Source: Pseudomonas triclosanedens | GTDB lineage: Bacteria; Pseudomonadota; Gammaproteobacteria; Pseudomonadales; Pseudomonadaceae | Length of the DNA: 64,000 nt | Assembly: GCF_026686735.1 (NCBI RefSeq) | Contig: NZ_CP113432.1 | Span: 3,399,001 to 3,463,000, forward strand | Direction of reading: 5' to 3' | Shown here: positions 56,054 to 64,000 of the stretch, in pieces | How the letters are laid out: each line of letters opens with the position of its first letter | Numbering within the stretch: the first letter of the stretch is position 1 | Notes under the pieces: model-generated | The model's database searches: none | Seen by the model: only the letters and a program-made list of their open reading frames with translations | What the model was told of the DNA's origin: nothing | Position numbers and translations under genes: made by a program

Positions 56054-57676
56054 ATGTCGATCTTCGAACAGGGTCTGCCGCGCGCAGCCGTCAACCACAT
56101 GGCGCTGTCGCCGTTGAGCTTCATCGAACGCACCGCCCACGTCTATCCCGAGCGTACCGCCATCATCCACGGCAACCTCCGCCGTACCTGGAAAGAAACC
56201 TATCAGCGCTGCCGCCGCCTGGCTTCCGCCCTCGCCGCCCGCGGCATCGGCCGTGGCGACACGGTTGCGGTGATGCTGCCCAATACTCCGCAGATGGTCG
56301 AAGCTCACTTCGGCGTGCCGATGATCGGCGCAGTGCTCAATACCCTCAACGTGCGCCTGGACGCCGAAGCTATCGCATTCATGCTCCAGCATGGCGAAGC
56401 GAAGGCGCTGATCACCGACCGCGAGTTCTCGGATGTGATCCATGCCGCCCTGGGCATGCTTGGCCGCCAGTTGCTGGTGGTGGATGTCGACGACCCCGAG
56501 TACGGCGAAGGCAACGCCGTCAGCGACCTGGACTATGAGGCGCTGCTCGCCGAAGGCGATCCGGAATACGACTGGCAGTGGCCGCAGGACGAGTGGGACG
56601 CGATCGCGCTCAACTATACCTCCGGCACTACCGGCAACCCCAAGGGCGTGGTCTACCACCACCGTGGCGCCTACCTGAACTCGCTGGGCAACCAGATGGT
56701 CTGGTCGATGGGCCAGCACCCTGTGTACCTGTGGACGCTGCCGATGTTCCATTGCAACGGCTGGTGCTACCCGTGGATCGTCACCGCGCTGGCCGGCACC
56801 CATGTCTGTCTGCGTCGGGTCGACCCGCAGAAAATCCTCACGCTGATCCGCGAGCAGCGGGTCACACACATGTGCGGCGCCCCCATTGTGCTCAACGCGC
56901 TGATCAACATGCCCGAGTCGGCCAAGGCCGCCATCGACCACCCGGTACACGCGATGGTCGCCGGCGCGGCGCCACCGGCCAAGGTGATCGGCGCGGTGGA
57001 AGAAATGGGCATCCATGTCACCCACGTCTATGGCCTGACCGAGGTGTACGGGCCGGTGACAGTCTGCGCCTGGCACGATGAATGGAACGAGCTGTCGCTG
57101 GACGACCGTGCGCGCATCAAGTCGCGCCAGGGAGTGCGCTACCCGACGCTGGAAGGCGTGATGGTGGCCGATCCGAAGACCCTCGAACCGGTACCGCGCG
57201 ACGGCCTGACCGTCGGCGAGATATTCATGCGCGGCAACACCGTGATGAAGGGCTACCTGAAGAACCCCACGGCGACCGAAGAAGCCTTCGCCGGCGGCTG
57301 GTTCCACACCGGCGACCTGGCCGTATGGCATCCGGACGGCTACATGGAAATTCGTGACCGCCTGAAGGACATCATCATTTCCGGCGGCGAGAACATCTCG
57401 ACCATCGAGGTGGAGGGCGTGCTGTACCGCCATCCTGCCGTACTGGAAGCCGCCGTGGTGGCACGCGCCGACGAACGCTGGGGTGAAACGCCCTGCGCCT
57501 TCGTCACCCTCAAGGGCGAGCATGCCGCCGTAGAGGCACAGGACATCATCGGCTTCTGCCGCGAACACCTGGCCGGCTTCAAGGTGCCGCGCACGGTAGT
57601 GTTCACCGACCTGCCCAAGACCTCAACCGGGAAGATCCAGAAGTTCGTCCTGCGCGAGTGGGCCAACGCCCTCTAA
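56054..57676 (+). CDS. Acyl-CoA ligase (AMP-binding), medium-chain type
   Basis: 540 residues. The adenylation motifs are YTSGTTGNPKGVVYHH, YGLTEVYGP, TGD(LAVW) and the catalytic Lys motif STGKIQK near the C-terminus. The close relatives are LvaE-like and medium-chain acyl-CoA synthetases. It activates a carboxylic acid for the beta-oxidation step carried out by the next gene. It starts the plus-strand pair divergent from the FixL/FixJ-like genes. The chain length preference is not visible. Confidence 0.85.
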   Translation: MSIFEQGLPRAAVNHMALSPLSFIERTAHVYPERTAIIHGNLRRTWKETYQRCRRLASALAARGIGRGDTVAVMLPNTPQMVEAHFGVPMIGAVLNTLNVRLDAEAIAFMLQHGEAKALITDREFSDVIHAALGMLGRQLLVVDVDDPEYGEGNAVSDLDYEALLAEGDPEYDWQWPQDEWDAIALNYTSGTTGNPKGVVYHHRGAYLNSLGNQMVWSMGQHPVYLWTLPMFHCNGWCYPWIVTALAGTHVCLRRVDPQKILTLIREQRVTHMCGAPIVLNALINMPESAKAAIDHPVHAMVAGAAPPAKVIGAVEEMGIHVTHVYGLTEVYGPVTVCAWHDEWNELSLDDRARIKSRQGVRYPTLEGVMVADPKTLEPVPRDGLTVGEIFMRGNTVMKGYLKNPTATEEAFAGGWFHTGDLAVWHPDGYMEIRDRLKDIIISGGENISTIEVEGVLYRHPAVLEAAVVARADERWGETPCAFVTLKGEHAAVEAQDIIGFCREHLAGFKVPRTVVFTDLPKTSTGKIQKFVLREWANAL

Positions 57677-57732
57677 CGCCCTACCGCCCCTTGCCAGGCG
57701 CTCTCTCGCGAGGGAGAGCGCCGGAGTTCCAC

Positions 57733-59508
57733 ATGCCTGAATACAACGCTCCCCTGCGCGACATGCGCTTCCTGCTCACCGAAGTGTTCGACGCTCCCGC
57801 CCTGTGGGCGCGGCTGCCGGCGCTGGCCGAGCGCATCGACGCCGAGACCGCCGACGCCATCCTGGAAGAAGCGGCGAAGATCACCGGCAGCCTGCTTGCC
57901 CCGCTCAACCGCAGCGGCGACGAAGAAGGCGTTCACTTCAGCGACGGCGAAGTGCGCACGCCAGCCGGTTTCCGCGAAGCCTATGCGACCTACGCCGAAG
58001 GCGGCTGGGTCGGCCTGGCAGGCAACCCGGAATATGGCGGCATGGGTATGCCGAAAATGCTCTCGGTGCAGTTCGAGGAAATGATGTACGGCGCCAATGC
58101 CAGCTTCAGCCTCTACTCCACCCTCTCCGCCGGCGCCTGCCTCGCGCTCGACGCCCACGCCAGCGAAGCGCTCAAGTCCGCCTACCTGCCGAAAATGTAT
58201 GCGGGGGAATGGGCCGGTTCGATGTGCCTGACCGAACCCCACGCGGGCACGGACCTCGGGCTGATCCGCACACGCGCCGAGCCACATGCCGATGGCAGCT
58301 ACCGCATCACCGGCACCAAGATCTTCATCACCGGCGGCGAGCAGGACCTCACCGACAACATCATCCACCTGGTGCTGGCCAAGCTGCCCGACGCACCATC
58401 CGGCTCGCGCGGCATCTCGCTGTTTCTGGTGCCCAAGTACCTGGTCGCTGCCGATGGATCGCTCGGCGCACGCAACGCCGTGGCCTGCGGTTCGGTCGAG
58501 CACAAGATGGGGATCAAGGCGTCGGCCACCTGCGTGATGAACTTCGACGGCGCCACCGGCTGGCTGGTCGGCGAGCTGAACAAGGGACTGGCGGCGATGT
58601 TCACCATGATGAACTACGAGCGCCTGTCCATCGGCATCCAGGGCATCGGCTGCGCCGAGATGTCCTACCAGAGTGCCGTGGGCTACGCTCGTGAGCGCCT
58701 GCAAAGCCGCTCAGCGACCGGCCCGCAAGCGAAGGACAAGCCGGCCGATCCGATCATCGTGCACCCCGACGTGCGCCGCATGCTGCTGACCATCAAAGCT
58801 CTGACCGAAGGCGGCCGGGCATTTTCCACGTACGTGGGCCAGCAGCTCGATCTCGCCAAGTACGCCGACGACCCGGCCGAGCGTGATGCCGCGCAGGCTC
58901 TGGTGGCGTTGCTGACGCCCATCGCCAAGGCATTCTTCACCGATACCGGCCTGGAAAGCTGCGTGCATGGCCAGCAGGTATTCGGCGGACACGGCTTCAT
59001 CCGCGAATGGGGCCAGGAGCAACTGGTGCGCGACGTGCGCATCGCGCAGATCTACGAAGGCACCAATGGCATCCAGGCCCTGGACCTGCTGGGGCGCAAG
59101 GTAGTCGCCAACGGCGGCGCGTCCCTGCGCCTGTTCGCCGGCGAAATCCGCGCGTTCGCCGCCAGCGTCGACGACGCAGCCATGCAGCCCTTCCGCGAGC
59201 CGCTGCTGAATGCGCTCGATCTGCTCGAATCGGTCACCGCGCAGGTTCGCGAACAGGCCGCCAGCAGTCCGCAGGAAATCGGAGCGGCATCGGTGGAGTA
59301 CCTGCATCTGTTCGGTTACACCGCCTATGCCTATCTGTGGGCGCGCATGGCGCGGGCCAGCCTGGGCAAGGACGACGATTTCCACGCCGGGAAACTGGCT
59401 ACCGCCCGCTTCTACTTCGCACGCCTGCTGCCGCGCATCGAGTCGCTGGCAAGTGCAATCCGTGCGGGTAGCGATAGTCTGTTCGAGCTTCGCGCCGATC
59501 AGTTCTGA
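57733..59508 (+). CDS. Acyl-CoA dehydrogenase, long form
   Basis: 591 residues, larger than the 380-residue short-chain type, with an N-terminal extension and a C-terminal helical region. Visible are the FAD region CLTEPHAGTDLGLI and FITGGEQ, then the motif VFGGHGFIREWG and YEGTNGIQ, where Glu is the expected catalytic base. It introduces the alpha-beta double bond in the acyl-CoA made by the ligase. The two genes are separated by 56 bases and followed by a terminator. Confidence 0.9.
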   Translation: MPEYNAPLRDMRFLLTEVFDAPALWARLPALAERIDAETADAILEEAAKITGSLLAPLNRSGDEEGVHFSDGEVRTPAGFREAYATYAEGGWVGLAGNPEYGGMGMPKMLSVQFEEMMYGANASFSLYSTLSAGACLALDAHASEALKSAYLPKMYAGEWAGSMCLTEPHAGTDLGLIRTRAEPHADGSYRITGTKIFITGGEQDLTDNIIHLVLAKLPDAPSGSRGISLFLVPKYLVAADGSLGARNAVACGSVEHKMGIKASATCVMNFDGATGWLVGELNKGLAAMFTMMNYERLSIGIQGIGCAEMSYQSAVGYARERLQSRSATGPQAKDKPADPIIVHPDVRRMLLTIKALTEGGRAFSTYVGQQLDLAKYADDPAERDAAQALVALLTPIAKAFFTDTGLESCVHGQQVFGGHGFIREWGQEQLVRDVRIAQIYEGTNGIQALDLLGRKVVANGGASLRLFAGEIRAFAASVDDAAMQPFREPLLNALDLLESVTAQVREQAASSPQEIGAASVEYLHLFGYTAYAYLWARMARASLGKDDDFHAGKLATARFYFARLLPRIESLASAIRAGSDSLFELRADQF

Positions 59509-59528
59509 TTCCTGTTGAGTGTGACTGC

Positions 59529-59564
59529 GCGGCCAGCCCAACCCGGGCTGCGCCGCTTTTTTTT
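59529..59564 (+). terminator. Rho-independent terminator after the acyl-CoA dehydrogenase gene
   Basis: CAGCCC (59534-59539) and GGGCTG (59545-59550) form the inner stem; GCGGC and GCCGC extend it, followed by eight T (59557-59564). Confidence 0.85.
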
Positions 59565-59625
59565 GCCCTGCTATCGGGGCGCTGCGTCGTAGAATGGCGG
59601 GACCGGATCGATCTGCGGACCCACC

Positions 59626-60252
59626 ATGAGCCTCGACGACCAGACCCTGCGCGACATTTCCCGGCTGACCCTGGAGCACTACCAGGCCACCGCCGATGCC
59701 TTCCGCGAAGGCACCTGGGAACATGACGTGAGCCAGAACATCGACGCCCTGCTGCGGCATATTCAAACGCCCCCGCCCCATGCGTTGCTCGATTTCGGCT
59801 GCGGTCCGGGGCGAGACCTCTGCGTCTTCAAATCGATGGGGCACCAGCCGGTCGGCCTGGACGGTTGCCCGAACTTCGTCGCGATGGCCCGCCAGGCCAG
59901 CGGCTGCGAGGTACTGCAACAGGACTTCCTGGCGCTGGAGCTGCCTACGGCGCGCTTCGATGGCATTTATGCCAATGCCAGCCTGTTCCACATCCCACGC
60001 CAGGAGCTGCCCCGGGTGCTGGCGCAGTTGCACCTGGCACTCAGGCCCGGAGGCGTGCTGTTCGCCTCCAACCCACGGGGCGAAAACTCCGAAGGCTGGA
60101 ACGGCCCACGCTATGGGGCATACCACGACTGGGAGCACTGGAAGCAACTGCTGGAAACCGCCGGCTTCGAGGCACTGGAACACTACTACCGCCCCGCCGG
60201 GCTCCCCCGCGAGCAGCAGCCGTGGCTGGCGAGCGTCTGGCGCAAGGCCTGA
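59626..60252 (+). CDS. Class I SAM methyltransferase
   Basis: 208 residues with motif I LLDFGCGPGRDL (about 46-57), then FVAMAR and a motif with FDGIYANASLFHIPR. This is the methyltransferase-11/25 type acting on small molecules. The substrate is unknown. It has its own start 61 bases after the terminator. A 252-base gap without a gene follows. Confidence 0.8.
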   Translation: MSLDDQTLRDISRLTLEHYQATADAFREGTWEHDVSQNIDALLRHIQTPPPHALLDFGCGPGRDLCVFKSMGHQPVGLDGCPNFVAMARQASGCEVLQQDFLALELPTARFDGIYANASLFHIPRQELPRVLAQLHLALRPGGVLFASNPRGENSEGWNGPRYGAYHDWEHWKQLLETAGFEALEHYYRPAGLPREQQPWLASVWRKA

Positions 60253-60504
60253 TCGCGCCGGTCTGGCTGGTGTATCGCAGGGAAGCCCGGTGCCGGCGCA
60301 ACGCGGAATCGTCTGTACGGACTCGCCTTCCGGTGCGATACCCCATCAACACCGGTGAATGCCTCTCACCCACCCCCACGAACCTGCCACTCCGGCACCC
60401 CGGCGAGTCTGGCTTGTACCGGCCTAACCTAGGAGGAACTGGCTTCGTCCACGAGTCTCGATCAAGCCCGGTACGAGCGGAATCGCCCGCACCGTGGCGC
60501 AGGA

Positions 60505-61533
60505 TCAGCTCTTCGCCGCCCAGGCATTGAAGCGCTGTTCCAGGTCTTCGCCGTGGTCGACCCAGAACGAGAAGTCCACCGGCACGGCCTGCCGAAGGTT
60601 CGCTGGCGCGGTGTTCAGGCGCTCCACCAGCGCCGGGTCGAGCAGTTCGGTGGTGCCCAGGTTGACCGAGCCGTAGCCTAGCTTCACGGTATGAATCTTC
60701 TGCTGCCCCGGCTTGAGCGAGAAAGCGATGAAGTCTTCCGCAGCCTGTTTGTTGCGGCTACCCCTGGGGATCGCCCAGGAGTCGATGGCGTAGAGACTGT
60801 CGCTCCACACAACCTTCATCGGCGCACCCTCCTCCTGCGCGGCGAACACTCGGCCGTTGTAGGCGGTGCTCATCACCACATCGCCACTGGCGAGGAACTG
60901 CATGGGCTGCGCGCCGGACTCCCACCACTGGATCGACGACTTGATCTGGTCGAGCTTGCGAAACGCGCGATCCACGCCCTCCGGGGTCGCCAGAACCTTG
61001 TACAGGTCTTGCTTGTTCACGCCGTCGGCCAACAACGCGATCTCCAGCGTGTACTTGGCGCCCTTGCGCAGCGAGCGCTTGCCGGGAAATTTCTGCGTAT
61101 CCCAGAAATCGGCCCAGCCAGTCGGCGCGCTGGACAGACGCCTGGCGTCGTAGGCCATCGCCATCGACCATACCAGCAAGCCCGCGCCACAATCGGAAAG
61201 CGTGCCCGGCACATAGTTCTCGGCCTTGCCCAGGCGGCTGCTGTCGAGTGGTTCGAACAGGCCGTCCTCGCAGCCACGCAGCAACTCCGGCCCCTCCACC
61301 TGCACCACGTCCCAACTGACGCTGCCGGTATCGACCATCGCCTTGATCTTGCCCATCTCTCCGTTGTACTCGCCGGCGATTACCCGGTTACCCGATATTT
61401 TTTCGAAGGGTTTGTAGAAAGCTTCGGTCTGCACATCCTTGCTGGTGCCGCCGAAGGAGATCACGGTCAGGTCGGCGGCCATGACGCCGGATGCGATGCC
61501 CATGAGCAGCGCGCCCAGAATAGGGTTCTTCAT
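60505..61533 (-). CDS. Polyamine-type ABC binding protein without other transporter genes nearby
   Basis: 342 residues with a Sec signal peptide ending near AMA (residue 18-20). The mature part (ISFGGTSKDVQTEAF, WADFWDTQKFPGKR) belongs to the spermidine/putrescine PotD class. The ATG at 61533 has AGAGGTGG upstream; a GTG at 61539 is possible. No permease or ATPase gene is adjacent in this window, so it could share another system, perhaps that at 3847-7761. A CA motif precedes it. Confidence 0.85.
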   Translation of the reverse strand: MKNPILGALLMGIASGVMAADLTVISFGGTSKDVQTEAFYKPFEKISGNRVIAGEYNGEMGKIKAMVDTGSVSWDVVQVEGPELLRGCEDGLFEPLDSSRLGKAENYVPGTLSDCGAGLLVWSMAMAYDARRLSSAPTGWADFWDTQKFPGKRSLRKGAKYTLEIALLADGVNKQDLYKVLATPEGVDRAFRKLDQIKSSIQWWESGAQPMQFLASGDVVMSTAYNGRVFAAQEEGAPMKVVWSDSLYAIDSWAIPRGSRNKQAAEDFIAFSLKPGQQKIHTVKLGYGSVNLGTTELLDPALVERLNTAPANLRQAVPVDFSFWVDHGEDLEQRFNAWAAKS

Positions 61534-61548
61534 TTCCACCTCTTGGCT

Positions 61549-61556
61549 TTGTTGTT
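61549..61556 (-). promoter_or_regulatory. CA motif before the second binding-protein gene
   Basis: The mRNA reads AACAACAA, a perfect AANAANAA, 15 bases upstream of the ATG and directly in front of the ribosome site. Confidence 0.6.
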
Positions 61557-61617
61557 GGCAGATTGTTCAAGCACGCAGGCGCCCGGCCTCTGCGGGCCGG
61601 AGCACGATGACGGAAGA

Positions 61618-62391
61618 TCAGCTGCGGTAGTCGGCCTCGCCCTCGGCGATCAGGCGCAGCGCAGACTCCCAGGCCAGCAGATGCAGGCCGCCGGCGAGCG
61701 CTTCCTCTTCCTGCACGGCAACCCGCTCGCATACCGCTTGCGGCGGGTAGCGCAGTTGGCGACCGCCAGCCAGGGCGTGAACCTGCGCCTGGCAGGCACG
61801 CTCCAGGAAGTAGATCTGGTTGAAGGCTTCGGCGATGCAACCGCCGGCGGCCAGCAGGCCGTGGTTACGCAGGATCATTGCCATGTTCGTGCCCAGGTCG
61901 CGGACCAGGCGCGAGCGCTCGTCCGGGTCCAGGGCGATGCCTTCGTAGTCGTGGTAGCTAAGGCGGTTGTAGAACTTCAGCGCGTGCTGGCTGATCGGCA
62001 GAAGACCGTCTTCCTGGGCTGACACGGCGATGCCGGCGGCGGTATGGGTATGGATCACGCAGGCAACGTCCGGGCGTGCCGCATGTACGGCCGAGTGGAT
62101 GTTGAAGCCGGCGCGGTTGACGCTGTCGGGACCGAAGCGCGGGTCGATGACATCACCCGCATGGTCGACCTTCACCAGATCGGAGGCACGCATTTCGTGG
62201 AACAGCACACCATAGCGGTTGATCAGGTAGTGGCCCGGCTCGCCCGGCACGCGGGCGGAGATGTGCGTGTCGATGTGGTCGGTCCAGCGGAAATGCGCGA
62301 TAAGCCGATACAACGCGGCCAGGTCGCAACGCGCCTGCCACTCCTGAGCGGAAATACGGGAAGGATCGATGTTGTAAGCTGTGTCGCGCAT
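61618..62391 (-). CDS. Class II aldolase/adducin-family protein
   Basis: 257 residues. Zinc ligands in VIHTHTAAG (H114, H116) and a later His in LRNHGLL. The catalytic Glu of fuculose aldolases is not evident (NRAGFNIHSAVH). Family members act as aldolases, decarboxylases or non-catalytic adducin-like proteins. It lies 84 bases before the binding-protein gene on the same strand and is divergent from the MocR regulator. Confidence 0.8.
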   Translation of the reverse strand: MRDTAYNIDPSRISAQEWQARCDLAALYRLIAHFRWTDHIDTHISARVPGEPGHYLINRYGVLFHEMRASDLVKVDHAGDVIDPRFGPDSVNRAGFNIHSAVHAARPDVACVIHTHTAAGIAVSAQEDGLLPISQHALKFYNRLSYHDYEGIALDPDERSRLVRDLGTNMAMILRNHGLLAAGGCIAEAFNQIYFLERACQAQVHALAGGRQLRYPPQAVCERVAVQEEEALAGGLHLLAWESALRLIAEGEADYRS

Positions 62392-62556
62392 GGCAGTTCC
62401 TTGTAATCAGGCTCGTGCGGCTGAACACCGCACCTGGCGACCGATACTGCGTGCGGGCCGCGTCCCGCGCCATGCACAGTGGCGATGGACTGCCTGCAAT
62501 GCTGTTATGGTCGCAAGGCCAGTACAGTTCCCACTTTCCTGTTGCCGGACCTTCGG

Positions 62557-63957
62557 ATGCTGTTGCTCGACCCCACTTCGAACATTCCCCTGGTCACCCA
62601 GATAGTCGATGGCATCGCCCATGCCATCGACGAACAGCGCCTGCGCCCCGGTGCCAAGCTGCCATCGATCCGCAAGTTCGCGCAGACCCACGGTGTCAGC
62701 CACTTCACCGCCGTCGAAGCCTACGACCGCCTGGTGGCGCGCGGTTGCCTGAACGCCGTACCCAACGCCGGGTTCTTCGTGCGCGGCCAGGTACTCGATG
62801 ACAGCCTCGGCGATCAAGCGCCGCCGGAGTTCGACTTCGACGCGCACCTGCTGTTGCACAAGGTGTTCCAGCCGCTGGGCATGGAACTGCGCCCCGGCGT
62901 CGGCCTGTTGCCGGAGCACTGGCTCGATGGCGAAGGCCTGCTGCGTGGGCTGCGCAGCCTGGCGCGGGAAGAACCGAGCCAGTTTGGCAACTACGGCCAC
63001 AGCAAGGGCAACCCCCGCCTGCGCGGCAAGCTCGCCGACCGCCTGGCCGATGCGGGCGTCAGCGCCAGCCCTGAACAGGTTCTGCTGACCAGCGGCGCCA
63101 GCCAGGCGCTGGATCTGGTCAGCCGCTATCTCGTCCAACGCGGCGACCCTGTGCTGGTAGACGAACCGGGCTACCACAACCTGTTCCTCAACCTGCGCCT
63201 GCAAGGCGCACAGTTGCTCGGTGTGCCGCGCAGCTCCGATGGGCTGGACCTGGATCGCCTGGAGCAACTGGCCCGCGAACATCGGCCCAAGGTTTACTTC
63301 ACCCAGGCGCGGTTGCAGAGTCCAACGGGCGGCAGCCTGTCGCTGGCAGCCAGCCACCGCCTGCTGCAACTGGCTGAGAAATACGATTTCCTGATCGTCG
63401 AGAATGACATCTACGCCGACCTCGACCCCGCTGGGCAACTGCTGTTGGCCAACCTCGACCAGCTATCCCGGGTGATCTATATCGGCAGCCTGTCCAAGGT
63501 CATCGCTCCGGCGCTGCGCACCGGCTTTATCGCCGCACATCCGGAACTGATCGAGGAACTGGTGCCGCTGAAGATGGTAAGCGGCCTGACCAGCTCCGAA
63601 CTGACCGAAACCCTGGCCCTGGACATCCTCCTGCAAGGACGTCACCGCAAGCATGTGCGCCAGTTGCGCGACCAGTTGAGCGAAGCCCATGACAGTGTGG
63701 CGCGACGCCTCGAGGCCGTCGGAATGGAGGTTTTCCATGAACCGCGTGCCGGCCTGTTCCTCTGGGCCCGCCACCGCGCGGTGGACGACGCCACCCTGCT
63801 CGCCAGCCGGGCCAAGGAAGCGAAGATCCTGCTGTTTCCCGGTCAGTTGTTCATGCCCGATGGACGCAGCGTCCCGTGGATGCGTTTCAACGTCGCCCAC
63901 TCGCTGGATGAGCGCCTGTACGCCTTCCTTGGCCGGCAGGGTGAAACGTCGGCCTGA
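62557..63957 (+). CDS. MocR/GntR-type regulator with aminotransferase-like domain
   Basis: 466 residues. A GntR winged helix (about 5-75) with KLPSIRKFAQTHGVSHFTAV is joined to a PLP-binding fold I domain whose Lys is K314 in SLSKVIAP. PLP regulators of this type sense amino acids or amines. The ATG at 62557 is set by the HTH start. Divergent from the aldolase and binding-protein genes, so these are likely targets. The window ends 43 bases after its stop. Confidence 0.85.
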   Translation: MLLLDPTSNIPLVTQIVDGIAHAIDEQRLRPGAKLPSIRKFAQTHGVSHFTAVEAYDRLVARGCLNAVPNAGFFVRGQVLDDSLGDQAPPEFDFDAHLLLHKVFQPLGMELRPGVGLLPEHWLDGEGLLRGLRSLAREEPSQFGNYGHSKGNPRLRGKLADRLADAGVSASPEQVLLTSGASQALDLVSRYLVQRGDPVLVDEPGYHNLFLNLRLQGAQLLGVPRSSDGLDLDRLEQLAREHRPKVYFTQARLQSPTGGSLSLAASHRLLQLAEKYDFLIVENDIYADLDPAGQLLLANLDQLSRVIYIGSLSKVIAPALRTGFIAAHPELIEELVPLKMVSGLTSSELTETLALDILLQGRHRKHVRQLRDQLSEAHDSVARRLEAVGMEVFHEPRAGLFLWARHRAVDDATLLASRAKEAKILLFPGQLFMPDGRSVPWMRFNVAHSLDERLYAFLGRQGETSA

Positions 63958-64000
63958 TGCCTCGGCGGTCCGCCAGATATCGCCAGCCGCCGCCCGAGGC

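Overview
The window is a high-GC chromosomal segment typical of a Pseudomonas of the P. aeruginosa lineage. The genus call rests on gene content (DUF1302/DUF1329/Ycf48-like/RND lipid-type cluster, FAN1 beside an XPD-like helicase, DkgB with its LysR, AaeXAB-like efflux), on REP-like inverted repeats, and on AANAANAA (Crc/Hfq) leader motifs. The species is not resolved. I see no rRNA, tRNA, CRISPR array, insertion sequence or prophage.

Layout. 1-1305: tail of a cupin gene and a secreted lytic transglycosylase, then two REP-like repeats. 1336-8816: a minus-strand set of class II deacetylase (acetylpolyamine type), metal-free-looking M24 hydrolase and a complete spermidine/putrescine-type ABC importer, with a divergent LysR regulator. 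9091-18040: RND exporter, Ycf48-like beta-propeller, DUF1329 and DUF1302 envelope proteins and an RBBP9-like hydrolase, with a divergent AraC regulator. 18210-24552: a tightly packed minus-strand catabolic operon (quinone oxidoreductase, TauD dioxygenase, BKACE, MFS, DsbA/FrnE-like, Rieske ferredoxin, YeiH-type exporter) whose substrate I cannot name. 24765-32397: two small proteins, then a tripartite ABC-2 efflux system (HlyD, double ATPase, two permeases, NodT-type outer membrane factor). 32430-40594: a small metalloprotease-like protein; a Thr/Ile-rich leader peptide with an attenuator-like structure ahead of SnoaL-like, P-loop kinase-like and RlmI-like genes; the FAN1 nuclease/helicase pair; DUF1508 and GFA proteins. 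40747-45996: MFS, dkgB, an alcohol-dehydrogenase-like gene, a divergent SDR and a LysR regulator. 46101-52878: AaeBXA-like efflux, a histidine phosphatase, an MscS channel with a cNMP-like domain, a methyltransferase and an SH3 protein. 52927-60252: a FixL/FixJ-like two-component pair divergent from an acyl-CoA ligase and acyl-CoA dehydrogenase, then a methyltransferase. 60505-63957: a second polyamine-type binding protein without its own permease or ATPase, a class II aldolase and a divergent MocR regulator.

How it fits together. Much of the window imports and degrades nitrogenous or hydrophobic carbon sources, with each block next to its own regulator. Perfect AANAANAA motifs sit just upstream of nine start codons, all belonging to uptake, catabolic, envelope-transport or regulatory genes. 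This suggests the blocks share Crc/Hfq translational carbon catabolite repression. The signals I find most worth testing are that shared motif set, the attenuator at 33185-33291, the FAN1-helicase operon and the unidentified BKACE/TauD operon.
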